Shown: one piece after another, positions 33,589-42,288 of the stretch
Layout: each line of letters opens with the position of its first letter
Numbering within the stretch: the stretch's first letter is position 1
Source of the DNA: Janthinobacterium sp. Marseille
GTDB taxonomy: Bacteria; Pseudomonadota; Gammaproteobacteria; Burkholderiales; Burkholderiaceae_D
Assembly (NCBI RefSeq): GCF_000013625.1
Contig: NC_009659.1
Location: forward strand, 4,046,252-4,110,251
Direction of reading: 5' to 3'
Length of the DNA: 64,000 bases
Notes under the pieces: model-generated
Database searches by the model: none
Told to the model about the DNA's origin: nothing
The model's input: only the letters and a program-made list of their open reading frames with translations
Position numbers and translations under genes: made by a program

Positions 33589-35616
33589 GTGCGACGCCTG
33601 ATGCTATGGCTTGCGAGCCGTCATTTCCTCGGCAATCTGTCGGTGCGTACCAAGCTGCTATTGGTGGCGCTGGTACCTTTGCTGACGGCGCTGCCCATCC
33701 TGTTTTCGCTGATCTTTTACTGGGGCATAGGTTATTACGACCGCCTGCTCACCTTCAAGGTCAGCAGCGACCTGGCAGTCGCACATGAATACTTTATCCA
33801 CGTACGTGAACGCATAGGCCTGGATGTATCCAGCCTCGGTGATTCCTATCGCTTCGTCACTACAGTGCGTGATGACAATCACGCGAACCTGCAGCGCATG
33901 CTGGCGGATAAACAAAAAGCGCTGGATCTCGACTTCCTGAACTTCCTCGATCCGGAGGGACGTGCCATTGTTTCGTCGAATGGCAAACCGGCCGACCTGA
34001 TTGCGGAGAGTTGGCCGGTGGTATTCAGTGCATTGCAGGGTGAGAAAGCAACCGAGATCGATATTTACTCGGAAGAGCAATTGCGCCAGCTCAGCGACAA
34101 GGCGGCGCAACAGGCGTATCTGGAATTGCTTAGTACCTCGAATGCGGCACCGACCAAAAAAACCGCAGAAAAAAGCGGCATGGTGATCCACTCGGCGACC
34201 CCGGTGTATGACGACGACGGAAAATTGCTGGGTGTGCTGGAGGGTGGCATGCTGCTGAACCAGAACCTCGGTTTCGTCGATACCATCAATAGCCTGGTCT
34301 ATGCCGAAGGCTCCCTGCCGGAAGGCAGCGCCGGTACCGCAACCCTGTTTATCGATGATGTGCGTATCGCGACCAATGTACGATTGTTTGGCAACAAGCG
34401 TGCATTGGGAACCCGTGCATCCCAAATCGTGCGCGACCATGTACTCAACGATGGCAAGACCTGGCTGGATCGTGCTTTCGTCGTGCATGATTGGTATATC
34501 TCCGCCTACGAGCCGATCAGCGACAGCTTCGGCAAGCGCGTCGGCATGCTCTACGTCGGTTATCTGGAAGAGCCCTTCCGCAAGGCCAAGGAAACCGCCA
34601 TCATCTTGCTGGCACTCCTGTTCACGGCGATAGGCATAGGCGGCGCATTCTTCTCTTTACGTGTGGCGCGCAATATCTATGGGCCGCTGAAGAGTATGAA
34701 CCAAACCATGACCGCAGTCGAATTGGGCGATATGCATGCGCGTACCGGTGTGCAGGCACGTGACGAACTGGGTAATCTGTCGCGCCACCTGGATGACCTT
34801 CTGGAGACGGTGCAACAACAAAATGCCGAGTTGAAGAGCTGGGGTAATGAACTCGATCGCAAGGTGGTGGAACGTACCGCCGAACTGGAGCAAACCAATA
34901 AACTGCTGGTGCAGGCACAACAGCAATTGGTGCTGGCGGAAAAACTGGCAGCGATTGGTGAAATCACGGCCGGCGTTGCCCATGAAATCAATAATCCGGT
35001 CGCTGTCCTGCAAGGAAACCTGGATGTATTGCGTGACACCCTCGGCGCGGCGGCGAAGCCGGTACAGGGTGAGTTGCAATTGATGGACCAGCAGATTTAT
35101 CGTATCAACACTATCGTCACCAAGCTGCTGCAATTCGCGAGTCCGGGTGAATTCGCCGGTTACGTTGAAACGGTCGTTATCGATGAAATCGTTGCAGATT
35201 CATTGGTGCTGGTCCGGCATTTGTTGAATCAAAGCCGTATCGCTGTCGTGCATAAAAAAGAGGCGACACTGCCGGTGTCCATCAACCGTGGCGAATTGCA
35301 GCAAGTCCTCATCAATCTATTTACCAATGCCATCCATGCAATGAAGGATGGCGGCAGCCTGACTATCAGCACTAGCGACTGGCAGGAGGCGGATGGCAAG
35401 CGCGGCGTGGCGATAAGTGTGGCCGATACCGGCAGCGGCATCCGGAAAGAAGATATCGCGCATATCTTCGATGCTTTCTTCACGACCAAGCGCCAGGGCG
35501 GTACCGGCCTGGGCTTGTCCATCAGCTATACGCTGGTAGCGCGGTATGGCGGCACCATCACGGTCAGGAGCGAAGAAGGTGCCGGCACTGAATTCACGGT
35601 TCGTTTGCTCGCATGA
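33589..35616 (+). CDS. Sensor histidine kinase with periplasmic double-Cache domain
   Basis: The 675-residue protein (GTG start) has a first membrane helix (about 22-50), a large periplasmic Cache-type domain (about 51-335) with 'VIHSATPVYDDDGKLLGVLEGGMLLNQNLGFVD' and 'DWYISAYEPISDSFGKRVGMLYVGYLEEPF', a second helix (about 336-357), HAMP and coiled coil (358-450), the phosphoacceptor His465 in 'ITAGVAHEINNP', and an ATPase domain with 'LFTNAIHAM', 'DTGSGI' and 'GGTGLGLSIS'. Such NtrB/DctB-like kinases commonly sense small carboxylates. It follows the response regulator in one operon, and by context may sense oxalate, formate or a related acid. This is inference. Confidence 0.9.
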   Translation: MRRLMLWLASRHFLGNLSVRTKLLLVALVPLLTALPILFSLIFYWGIGYYDRLLTFKVSSDLAVAHEYFIHVRERIGLDVSSLGDSYRFVTTVRDDNHANLQRMLADKQKALDLDFLNFLDPEGRAIVSSNGKPADLIAESWPVVFSALQGEKATEIDIYSEEQLRQLSDKAAQQAYLELLSTSNAAPTKKTAEKSGMVIHSATPVYDDDGKLLGVLEGGMLLNQNLGFVDTINSLVYAEGSLPEGSAGTATLFIDDVRIATNVRLFGNKRALGTRASQIVRDHVLNDGKTWLDRAFVVHDWYISAYEPISDSFGKRVGMLYVGYLEEPFRKAKETAIILLALLFTAIGIGGAFFSLRVARNIYGPLKSMNQTMTAVELGDMHARTGVQARDELGNLSRHLDDLLETVQQQNAELKSWGNELDRKVVERTAELEQTNKLLVQAQQQLVLAEKLAAIGEITAGVAHEINNPVAVLQGNLDVLRDTLGAAAKPVQGELQLMDQQIYRINTIVTKLLQFASPGEFAGYVETVVIDEIVADSLVLVRHLLNQSRIAVVHKKEATLPVSINRGELQQVLINLFTNAIHAMKDGGSLTISTSDWQEADGKRGVAISVADTGSGIRKEDIAHIFDAFFTTKRQGGTGLGLSISYTLVARYGGTITVRSEEGAGTEFTVRLLA

Positions 35617-35632
35617 AAAACGGATAGCTTAA

Positions 35633-35670
35633 AAAACAAAACCCGCCGGAACATGGCGGGTTTTGTTTTT
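35633..35670. terminator. Bidirectional rho-independent terminator
   Basis: Stem AAAACAAAACCCGCC / GGCGGGTTTTGTTTTT with T-runs on either strand, between the kinase and the convergent lipoprotein gene. Confidence 0.85.
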
Positions 35671-35683
35671 CATCAGTGCAAAC

Positions 35684-35998
35684 TTACTTTTTTTCGCTGG
35701 CACTAGGTGCGGTGGAATGATTGTTTGCCTGTCCGGATAAAGGCATCGCAGATGATTCCTGCTCCTTGCTAAGCTCCTTTGGCGTTGCCTGCGTAGATCC
35801 GCTGGCATCGCCACTGCCGGTCGTGGCACCAGGTGCCGCTGCGGGCGTGCTGGCTTCGGAGGGCGGCATCGCGCTGACCGGTGCAGCAACCGAGCCGCTG
35901 CTATCGAGTTTGGGAGTCGGCGGCGTTTCTGCTTTCTTGCAACCGATTAATAGCAGCGCCAGAAATGCGGAAACCAGAATGGAACGGGAGAACGACAT
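35684..35998 (-). CDS. Putative lipoprotein
   Basis: A 104-residue protein with signal peptide and lipobox 'LALLLIGC' (Cys about 20), so it is probably lipid-anchored. The mature part is low-complexity, rich in Ser, Ala, Pro, Thr and Gly, with no domain I recognise. The ribosome binding site AGGAGGT is just upstream of the ATG. It faces the kinase gene across a bidirectional terminator. Function unknown. Confidence 0.75.
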   Translation of the reverse strand: MSFSRSILVSAFLALLLIGCKKAETPPTPKLDSSGSVAAPVSAMPPSEASTPAAAPGATTGSGDASGSTQATPKELSKEQESSAMPLSGQANNHSTAPSASEKK

Positions 35999-36144
35999 GT
36001 GACCTCCTTCAGTGGGTTGGTCGTCCCATTGTAGTGGGCGGAATACAGAAGGAAAGATCTATTTGCGGATAATAAGAAAATTGATCCGGATAGCGGGGAT
36101 TTTGTAAAAATTACAGGGTATGGCATCCCTGCCTGTTTGCGTAG

Positions 36145-36197
36145 CCGGTGACAGCTGTCATTCCTTGCGACTAAACCGGAATGACAGCTGTCACTGG
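36145..36197. repeat. 20-bp inverted repeat with internally palindromic arms
   Basis: Arms 36145-36164 and 36178-36197 are reverse complements except for one base and enclose 13 nt. Each arm contains the perfect palindrome TGACAGCTGTCA, so the two copies are 33 bp apart. It begins 1 nt after the permease stop codon on the minus strand. No T-run follows. It may be a strong 3' mRNA hairpin or a pair of protein sites. Confidence 0.65.
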
Positions 36198-36198
36198 T

Positions 36199-37548
36199 TC
36201 AGGCCTCTACGTCCCGCCCTGCCTCGGCAATCGCAGCACGAGCGCTTTCGGCAGATTCCAGCCCGTTGAAAAACAGATTCAGTACCACGGCCGATATCGC
36301 GGTCAGCAAGATGCTGCTTTCCAGCAGCGGGGCCAGCTCCTTCGGTAATTGCGCAAAGAATTTCGGCGAGACAACCGGGATCATGCCGATACCGATACTG
36401 ATCGCGACGATGTAGAGATTGCGCATATTGCCGCGGAAATCCACCCGGGTCAGCACCTTGATGCCGCTCGCTGCAACCATACCAAACATTACGATGCCTG
36501 CGCCGCCGAGGACAAAAGTTGGAACCGAGGCGACGATGACCGCCAGCTTTGGTACCAGGCCGAGCGTAATCAGAATAAAGCCGGCGGTGACGCACACCCA
36601 GCGACTCTTGACGTTGGTGACACTGACGAGTCCGACGTTTTGCGCATAAGAGGTATAGGGGAAGGTGTTGAATACGCCACCTAATACAGTACCTATGCCA
36701 TCGGCGCGGAAGCCGCGCACCAGGTCCGGTTCGGTGACCGGGCGCCCGACAATTTCGCCGACCGCCAAAAACATTCCGGTCGATTCGATGAAGGTCACAA
36801 TCATGACAATGCACATCGCTGCGACGGCCCAGAAGCTGAAGGTCGGCATACCAAAATGGAAAGGCGTCGTTACACCAATCCAGGGTGTGACCGTCAGCTC
36901 ATCGAGGGAAATCTGGCCGAGGAAGAAAGACAGGATGAAGCCAAATAACAAACCGAGCAGAATCGCAATATTGGCGATGAAGCCGCGTCCATAGCGCACC
37001 AGTAGCAGGATGCAAACCAACACCGCTGCTGCCACGCTGAGGTATAGCGGAGCGCCGAATTGCGGATTGCCATAACCACCGCCGGCCCATGCCACTGCGA
37101 CTCCCATCAGGGACAAACCGACTGCCAGGATCTCGGTGCCAGTCACGATCGGTGGGAACAAGCGCAACATTTTTCCTATGACGGGTGCGATCAACAGACC
37201 GAACAGGCCGGCTGCGATGGTGGCACCATAGATGCCCAGCAGGCCGACATTGGGATCCGATCCTATCGCAATCATCGGGCCGATTGCGGTGAAGGTGACG
37301 CCCATCATGATAGGCAAGCGTATGCCGACTCCTTTCCATCCAATAGTCTGGATCAGGGTGACCAAACCGCATGCGAGCAAGTCGGCGTTGATCAGGAAGG
37401 CAATTTGTTCCTTGGGTAATTTAAGTGCCGCGCCAATGATAAGCGGGATGGAAATTGCACCGGCATACATCACCAGCACATGTTGCAGGCCGAGGGCCAG
37501 CAAGGTGCCTAGTGGTAACCGTTCATCGACCAAATTTTTTGTATTCAT
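36199..37548 (-). CDS. Nucleobase:cation symporter-2 family permease (xanthine/uric acid type)
   Basis: The 449-residue protein has about 12-14 membrane helices and family signatures: the N-terminal 'ALGLQHVLVMYAGAISIPLIIG' and the conserved 'FVILESTGMFLAVGEIVGRPV' and 'GGVFNTFPYTSYAQNVGLVSVTNVKSRWVC' regions of the UraA/XanQ/UapA group. The 'TxxPYTSYAQNVGL' type is closer to xanthine/urate carriers than to uracil ones. It lies 174 nt after the ndmE-like gene on the same strand, so it probably imports the methylxanthine or the xanthine produced by the demethylase system. Specificity is inference. Confidence 0.85.
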   Translation of the reverse strand: MNTKNLVDERLPLGTLLALGLQHVLVMYAGAISIPLIIGAALKLPKEQIAFLINADLLACGLVTLIQTIGWKGVGIRLPIMMGVTFTAIGPMIAIGSDPNVGLLGIYGATIAAGLFGLLIAPVIGKMLRLFPPIVTGTEILAVGLSLMGVAVAWAGGGYGNPQFGAPLYLSVAAAVLVCILLLVRYGRGFIANIAILLGLLFGFILSFFLGQISLDELTVTPWIGVTTPFHFGMPTFSFWAVAAMCIVMIVTFIESTGMFLAVGEIVGRPVTEPDLVRGFRADGIGTVLGGVFNTFPYTSYAQNVGLVSVTNVKSRWVCVTAGFILITLGLVPKLAVIVASVPTFVLGGAGIVMFGMVAASGIKVLTRVDFRGNMRNLYIVAISIGIGMIPVVSPKFFAQLPKELAPLLESSILLTAISAVVLNLFFNGLESAESARAAIAEAGRDVEA

Positions 37549-37722
37549 CTTTGTCTCCTATCGGTCTGATGACCGATTTGTTTTTTTTGAGATACTCACG
37601 GGTCTTCTTATGTTTTCAAGCTGTATTGCAAACGATGTATACCCTCCCCTTTCTGCCAGATACTGTTTGTCGTCCTGATGACGGACGTCACATCAACAGA
37701 CCTTGCAACAGACATCCTGGAT

Positions 37723-38400
37723 TTATTGACAGGTTTCTTCCGCAAGTGAGGCCGGCTCGAAGGAAGCTGAGGTTGGAAAAATCCCCGACATGACGGTGAA
37801 TCCGGGGATGCGTTTGACACGGTCCAGCCAGCGTCGTACCGCCGGGTAGTCGAGTAGTGAAACGCCGGCTTCATCCGACAATGCGATATACGGGAAGCAG
37901 GCAAGATCCGCGATGGTGGGTGCGGCGGCCGGACATAGCCATTGATGTCCATTTTGTTCCGCCGCCCACAGGTGTTCGTCCAGTATGCGCAGTAGTTCGT
38001 GCGCGCGGGCACGGCATTGCTCTGCATTGAAATCGTAAAAAAACAAATCATGCAAACGTGCAGCGGAAATCGAGCCGGTCAAACCATCGGCAAACGCGAG
38101 CCACATATTTGCCTGGCCGAGGATGGCGGGCGCATGTGTCGGATACCAGGTCAAACTGGTGTCGTATTTGTTCGCCAGGTAAACCAGGATGGCCTGGGCA
38201 TCGCGCAACACGAAATCATCATCGCGCAATACCGGCAACTGGCCGAGTGGATTGATGCGCAGGAAGGCCGGTGATTTATGTTCCCTGGACGGGAAAAATT
38301 CCACTGTCTCTATCGTGTACGGTAGCTTCAGGATGGAAAGGAGCATCCGCACCTTGTAGCAATTCCCCGAGAGTTCATAGTCATAAAGCGTGATCATCAT
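37723..38400 (-). CDS. ndmE: Glutathione S-transferase-like protein (NdmE-type)
   Basis: The 225-residue protein has an N-terminal thioredoxin-like GST domain ('TLYDYELSGNCYKVRMLLSILKLPYTIETVEFFPSREHKSPAFLRINPLGQLPVLRDDDFVLRDAQAILVYLANKY') and an all-helical C-terminal domain. In Pseudomonas putida CBB5 a GST-like protein, NdmE, is a structural component that holds NdmC and NdmD together for N7-demethylation. Length and position next to the ndmC/ndmD-like genes match. An ordinary GST is possible, so the symbol depends on context. Six nt separate it from ndmD. Confidence 0.75.
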   Translation of the reverse strand: MMITLYDYELSGNCYKVRMLLSILKLPYTIETVEFFPSREHKSPAFLRINPLGQLPVLRDDDFVLRDAQAILVYLANKYDTSLTWYPTHAPAILGQANMWLAFADGLTGSISAARLHDLFFYDFNAEQCRARAHELLRILDEHLWAAEQNGHQWLCPAAAPTIADLACFPYIALSDEAGVSLLDYPAVRRWLDRVKRIPGFTVMSGIFPTSASFEPASLAEETCQ

Positions 38401-38406
38401 TCGTCC

Positions 38407-40149
38407 TTATAAATCCAGTTCGAGTTCTTCCGAGATGGCGCGTGACACGCAAGCCATCATGCAGGTATTCGCTGCTTTTTCCTGCGGTGTGAGATAGCTG
38501 TCCCGATGTTCCGGCACACCGCTGCTGACGCGTGTCAGGCAGGAGCCGCATATGCCTTGCTCGCAGGAAGCTTCGACCGGAATGCCATTACGTTTGAGTG
38601 CAGCCAGCAAAGTTTCACCGCGCGGTACGGTGATGGTTTGGCCGTTGCGTTTGAGTTTTACGGTGAAAGGCTTGCCATCACCGAAGTCTTTATCGTTGCG
38701 GAAAATTTCGAAACGCACATCAGCGTCCGGCATGCCGGCTGCCTGGGTACAGGCACGTATTGTGGTCAGCATGGGACCGGGGCCACATGCGTAGACGATT
38801 TGTGGCTGTGAAGATTGCGTCAGCACCTGGTCGAGGATGCTTTTTGTTTCTTGTGGTGTGCATGCGGCATGCAATACCAGTTTGTCCTGGAAGGCTGCCA
38901 TACGACTGGCAAAAGACACATGCTCGTCACTGCGCACAAAATAATGCAGGCGGAAATCCTTGCCTGCGGCATGCAGGGCTTGCGCCATCGAAACCAGCGG
39001 CGTGATGCCGATGCCGCCGGCAATCAATACCGGATACTTCGGCGTATCGAGCAGAGGAAAGGTATTCCGTGTAGGAACGAATTCCAGATGCGTACCAGGC
39101 AACGCACTCGCATGCATGGACGCCGAACCACCACGTGAGTCAGGTTCGAGTTTGACGCCTATGGTCAGGGTCGCCCTTTCAGTCGGGGCATTGACGATCG
39201 AATACTGGCGCACCAGTCCGGAAGGTGTGCGTAGATTGATATGGGCACCGGCTTGCATGGGCGGCAGCTTGCCGGAGATCGAGCGCAGTTCAAAGGCCAT
39301 CACGCCGTCGGATTCTTTCCATCTGCGTAGCACTTCGCAAATGATGGATGCGCTTCCAGCCTGTTTGTTGGGTACGATGAAGCGTATGGGCTTCAATTGA
39401 TCCGTTTGTTCGGTAACTGTTGGCGAACATTCTGCTGCGAGAGTCCGGCGGAGGTCTTCCAGCAGGAAGGCATGATGCTGTCGTACGACTTCGCTGGCAG
39501 ATGCATCGCCGCTTACGGCAGCGTGGACCAGGGTTTTACCGGCGCTGGCGGGCAGCAGGTTGAATTGCACATCAACGGGTCCGGATTCTCCGAGCACGCT
39601 GATCCTGAGTGAGTAAGAAGACAGGTGGCTGACTTCGGCGCTATTGGTCGGCACACTTGTTTCTGCTGCCTTGGGCGAGTATCGATAATGTTCAAGTGCG
39701 GCCCGGACCCGCTCCAGCGGGCCCTGCATGGCGACGCTCCGCAGCACGATTGCCTGCTTCGAAGGGCTTGCTGAAAACTGTGGCTCTGTTGTGTCCGGAT
39801 CGAATGCGGCCCAGACAAAGCCATTTCTTTCGCTCACAGGCAATGTCAGCACGCAGGCTTTGCTGGGTTCGCTATCGTCCCGATGCGCCGGCACGAAGGA
39901 GCAGCCACCATCGCCACTTTCAAAGGACCAGCCGTGATATCGACATTGCAGATCGGTGCCGGTGTTGGTGCCCAGCGTCAGGCGCAAGCCACGATGCGGA
40001 CAGCGGTTTTCCCACACGTTGACGGCACCGGTATCGTCGCGCCATAGCGCCAGTTCATAGCCGAATAACTGCGCATGCGCGACATGGCGGTACGGTAATT
40101 CTGTACTGCGGACCAGCGGGAACCAGCTGCGTGTATCTATATTGTTCAT
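38407..40149 (-). CDS. ndmD: Rieske plus FAD/NAD reductase plus ferredoxin fusion, NdmD-like N-demethylase reductase
   Basis: The 580-residue protein combines an N-terminal Rieske domain (ligands Cys50, His52, Cys69, His72 in 'CPHRGL' and 'CRYHGW'), a middle region with no clear catalytic-iron triad, an oxidoreductase FAD/NAD part ('RQYSIVNAP', 'YPVLIAGGIGITPLVSMA', 'YACGPGPML'), and a C-terminal plant-type [2Fe-2S] ferredoxin ('CEQGICGSC', then a distal Cys). This architecture and size are those of NdmD, which transfers electrons from NAD(P)H to NdmA/B/C and supplies NdmC with its missing Rieske cluster. The gene lies 20 nt after the ndmC-like gene. Confidence 0.85.
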   Translation of the reverse strand: MNNIDTRSWFPLVRSTELPYRHVAHAQLFGYELALWRDDTGAVNVWENRCPHRGLRLTLGTNTGTDLQCRYHGWSFESGDGGCSFVPAHRDDSEPSKACVLTLPVSERNGFVWAAFDPDTTEPQFSASPSKQAIVLRSVAMQGPLERVRAALEHYRYSPKAAETSVPTNSAEVSHLSSYSLRISVLGESGPVDVQFNLLPASAGKTLVHAAVSGDASASEVVRQHHAFLLEDLRRTLAAECSPTVTEQTDQLKPIRFIVPNKQAGSASIICEVLRRWKESDGVMAFELRSISGKLPPMQAGAHINLRTPSGLVRQYSIVNAPTERATLTIGVKLEPDSRGGSASMHASALPGTHLEFVPTRNTFPLLDTPKYPVLIAGGIGITPLVSMAQALHAAGKDFRLHYFVRSDEHVSFASRMAAFQDKLVLHAACTPQETKSILDQVLTQSSQPQIVYACGPGPMLTTIRACTQAAGMPDADVRFEIFRNDKDFGDGKPFTVKLKRNGQTITVPRGETLLAALKRNGIPVEASCEQGICGSCLTRVSSGVPEHRDSYLTPQEKAANTCMMACVSRAISEELELDL

Positions 40150-40169
40150 GTATATCCTCGACGATGGAT

Positions 40170-41021
40170 TCAGTGGGCGGATGCACTGTATGTGCCGTAG
40201 CGCACATGACTGTCGCGCAGCATGCGCCGGTAAGCGGAGGACATCTTGTCTGCGCGCACCGGGTTTTCCTGAAGCGCATCAAGCGGCAGGCGTCGTGGCA
40301 CCTGGTTCACCAGGATCATCAGGTCCTGGCCAAAAATCGTTTGCTGGAAATGGCGTAGTTGTTCATCCGAGCTGATGTCGTCGATATAGACCATGACGGT
40401 ATGGGCGATGCACCAGTCCTCATTGACCGGCTGGATGAACAGGCATAAGGCATCCAGGCGTTCCGGCGACGAGTGGCTGTTTTTGTACAGGATCGCGATA
40501 TAGGGGCGGGCTACCCGGTAGATATAGAGGGTTTCGATACTCCCTTGGGCAATAGCGGAACCTTTGGGTTGTACGAAGCGGCAATTGGTAGCAAGGATTT
40601 CACCCGTCGCTGCATCGACGCTGACGTCATAAGGCAGGACCTCGGTTTGCGGTTCCGCACCCAGGATGTCGGTATGGACAAAGGGGAAGTGCGACATGTC
40701 GAGGAAGTTTTCCACCGCACGCAAACCGGACACATTGAGGCGTATCGAACCGGCACTGACGACACGACGATCAGCTTCGGCAAATTCCGGTAGGGGGAAG
40801 AAGTCGGGAGCAGTTGTTGTTAATGCAACCCATATCGTTGCATAGCGCTCGGTGATGTTGCAGGTGCCGCCATCAGCGCGGCTCACTTCATAAAGCGCGC
40901 CGCGCTTGCAGTATGTGATGGCCACACCGAGCAATTGCGTGTCATACGACAGGTTTTCCCGGATATCGCTGACGACCGCGACCGGGTGCCAATCGCTCCA
41001 AACCGGATCCTTTGCATCCAT
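40170..41021 (-). CDS. ndmC: Rieske-less mononuclear iron oxygenase, NdmC-like 7-methylxanthine N-demethylase
   Basis: The 283-residue protein is the catalytic half of a Rieske non-haem iron oxygenase. The region where the CxH/CxxH cluster should be (residues about 30-65) lacks those ligands, yet the iron-site motif 'VENFLDMSHFPFVHTD' (His111, His116) and the late Asp in 'QDLMILVNQ' are kept. The only such enzyme I know with a separate Rieske donor is NdmC, which removes the N7-methyl of 7-methylxanthine as formaldehyde. I choose the ATG at 41021 (ribosome binding site GGAGACGC); the longer frame to 41135 reaches into the operator region. Substrate is by analogy. Confidence 0.85.
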   Translation of the reverse strand: MDAKDPVWSDWHPVAVVSDIRENLSYDTQLLGVAITYCKRGALYEVSRADGGTCNITERYATIWVALTTTAPDFFPLPEFAEADRRVVSAGSIRLNVSGLRAVENFLDMSHFPFVHTDILGAEPQTEVLPYDVSVDAATGEILATNCRFVQPKGSAIAQGSIETLYIYRVARPYIAILYKNSHSSPERLDALCLFIQPVNEDWCIAHTVMVYIDDISSDEQLRHFQQTIFGQDLMILVNQVPRRLPLDALQENPVRADKMSSAYRRMLRDSHVRYGTYSASAH

Positions 41022-41054
41022 ATTGCGTCTCCTTTGTCTTTTAGTTTTATAAAC

Positions 41055-41064
41055 TGGTATACCA
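41055..41064. promoter_or_regulatory. GntR-type operator before ndmC
   Basis: Perfect palindrome TGGTATACCA, flanked by AAAC and AAAA, 34 nt before the ndmC start. It is the standard half-site layout (TGGT...ACCA) of FCD-type GntR regulators. The GntR gene at 41298 is the obvious candidate to bind it. Confidence 0.6.
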
Positions 41065-41297
41065 AAATATAGATCAAAGAAACCAAATGTGTAAAGAGGG
41101 AGTGTGGTGAATTTGTCCGGGCAATCGGAAAACAACGGGAATAAAGGGCGGGCACGGCAGTGTGAACACAGCTACCGGAGAAGGAAGGTGATTGAATTTA
41201 TTGGCTTTACAAGTGAGCAAGTGCTTACATGCAGCACCTTAGGGTGAACCGAATTGCTGGTTGGGGATAGTTTGAGGGCGCTGGGCCGGTATGCTGC

Positions 41298-42002
41298 CTA
41301 TAGCTGCAAGGCAGCGCGCAGATCAATATCCGGCGCGGAGCCTATCTCGAAGCGATAACCTTTTATCACCAGATTATTGTGGGATGCCAGCAATTGTTTG
41401 GCGCGGAAGCTGTCACGTGTTTCCAGTGAATCGACGAGTGCAATATGCTCACCGCGCAAATGACAGTAATCGAAATCGACCTTGTACAAAGCGGTAATCA
41501 AGGCTTCTTTCCGGCGCAGTCGCGCATGCATATTATTCAGCGGTTCGTTTGCCAGGCAACTGATGAGTAGCGTGTGAAAGCCGCGTCCCAATTTGTCGGC
41601 AAGGTCGTGATCCTCGGCCTTGAAGGCGGCATGTTCCTTGGCGGTGTGTTCGCGCAGCATGGCAATTTGTTCTGGTGTAATCGTCTGCATCAGGATGTCG
41701 ACGACGCCGCTTTCGACCACATGCAGTATTTGATACAGGTCGAACGCTTCCTGGAATGACGGATGTGCAACCTGGGACGCCCGTTTCGGTGAAATCGTAA
41801 TCAGCTCTTCCTGTGACAATCGTATCAATGCCTGCCGGATCACGGTTCTGCTGACGCCAAATATCTCGGCAAGCTCGCGTTCATTGAGCTTGGTTCCCGG
41901 CGGCAGGCGTCGTTCGTATATAGCTCCAGAGATGGTTTGTACAATTGTTTGAGTCAGCATAGCTGAATGAATCCTAAATCCAGACCGAGAAAACACTTCC
42001 AT
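41298..42002 (-). CDS. GntR family transcriptional regulator (FCD/FadR type)
   Basis: The protein has the GntR winged helix ('GAIYERRLPPGTKLNERELAEIFGVSRTVIRQALIRLSQEELITI') and an all-helical FCD ligand domain with metal-binding type residues ('DKLGRGFHTLLISC', 'RGEHIALVDSLETRD'). The start is uncertain: ATG at 42002 (234 residues) or ATG at 41960 (220 residues, with AGGATT upstream). It is on the same strand as, and upstream of, the ndm-like genes, with the operator at 41055 in between, so it probably governs them, with a methylpurine or breakdown product as ligand. Target assignment is inference. Confidence 0.85.
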   Translation of the reverse strand: MEVFSRSGFRIHSAMLTQTIVQTISGAIYERRLPPGTKLNERELAEIFGVSRTVIRQALIRLSQEELITISPKRASQVAHPSFQEAFDLYQILHVVESGVVDILMQTITPEQIAMLREHTAKEHAAFKAEDHDLADKLGRGFHTLLISCLANEPLNNMHARLRRKEALITALYKVDFDYCHLRGEHIALVDSLETRDSFRAKQLLASHNNLVIKGYRFEIGSAPDIDLRAALQL

Positions 42003-42288
42003 CGCTAAACGCCAAAGCACTGAGCTTGTGCATGCTTGCAGACAATGGGCTTCAAAAATGTGATTTGGATTATAACGTTAATGGACAGCGGCTTCGCATG
42101 CGCTGCGATGTACCGGTTTGCCTTCTTTGTCGACAGTTGTTGTAATCGCCACATGCCGGGACTTTGATTGTCGTGCCGGATGGTGGCCGACCTGATTTTC
42201 CGATTCACGCTATGCTGTCTATCTTTCATCCGCCAAGCGCATTTCCTTGCGCTAACGGATCGCATCCATTTGCCGGTAGATAGTTGTT

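Noticed and set aside
36199..42002. NdmA or NdmB-like genes for a complete caffeine pathway
   Set aside because: No gene in the window encodes an oxygenase with both a Rieske cluster and the catalytic iron site, so only an N7-demethylase type system is supported.
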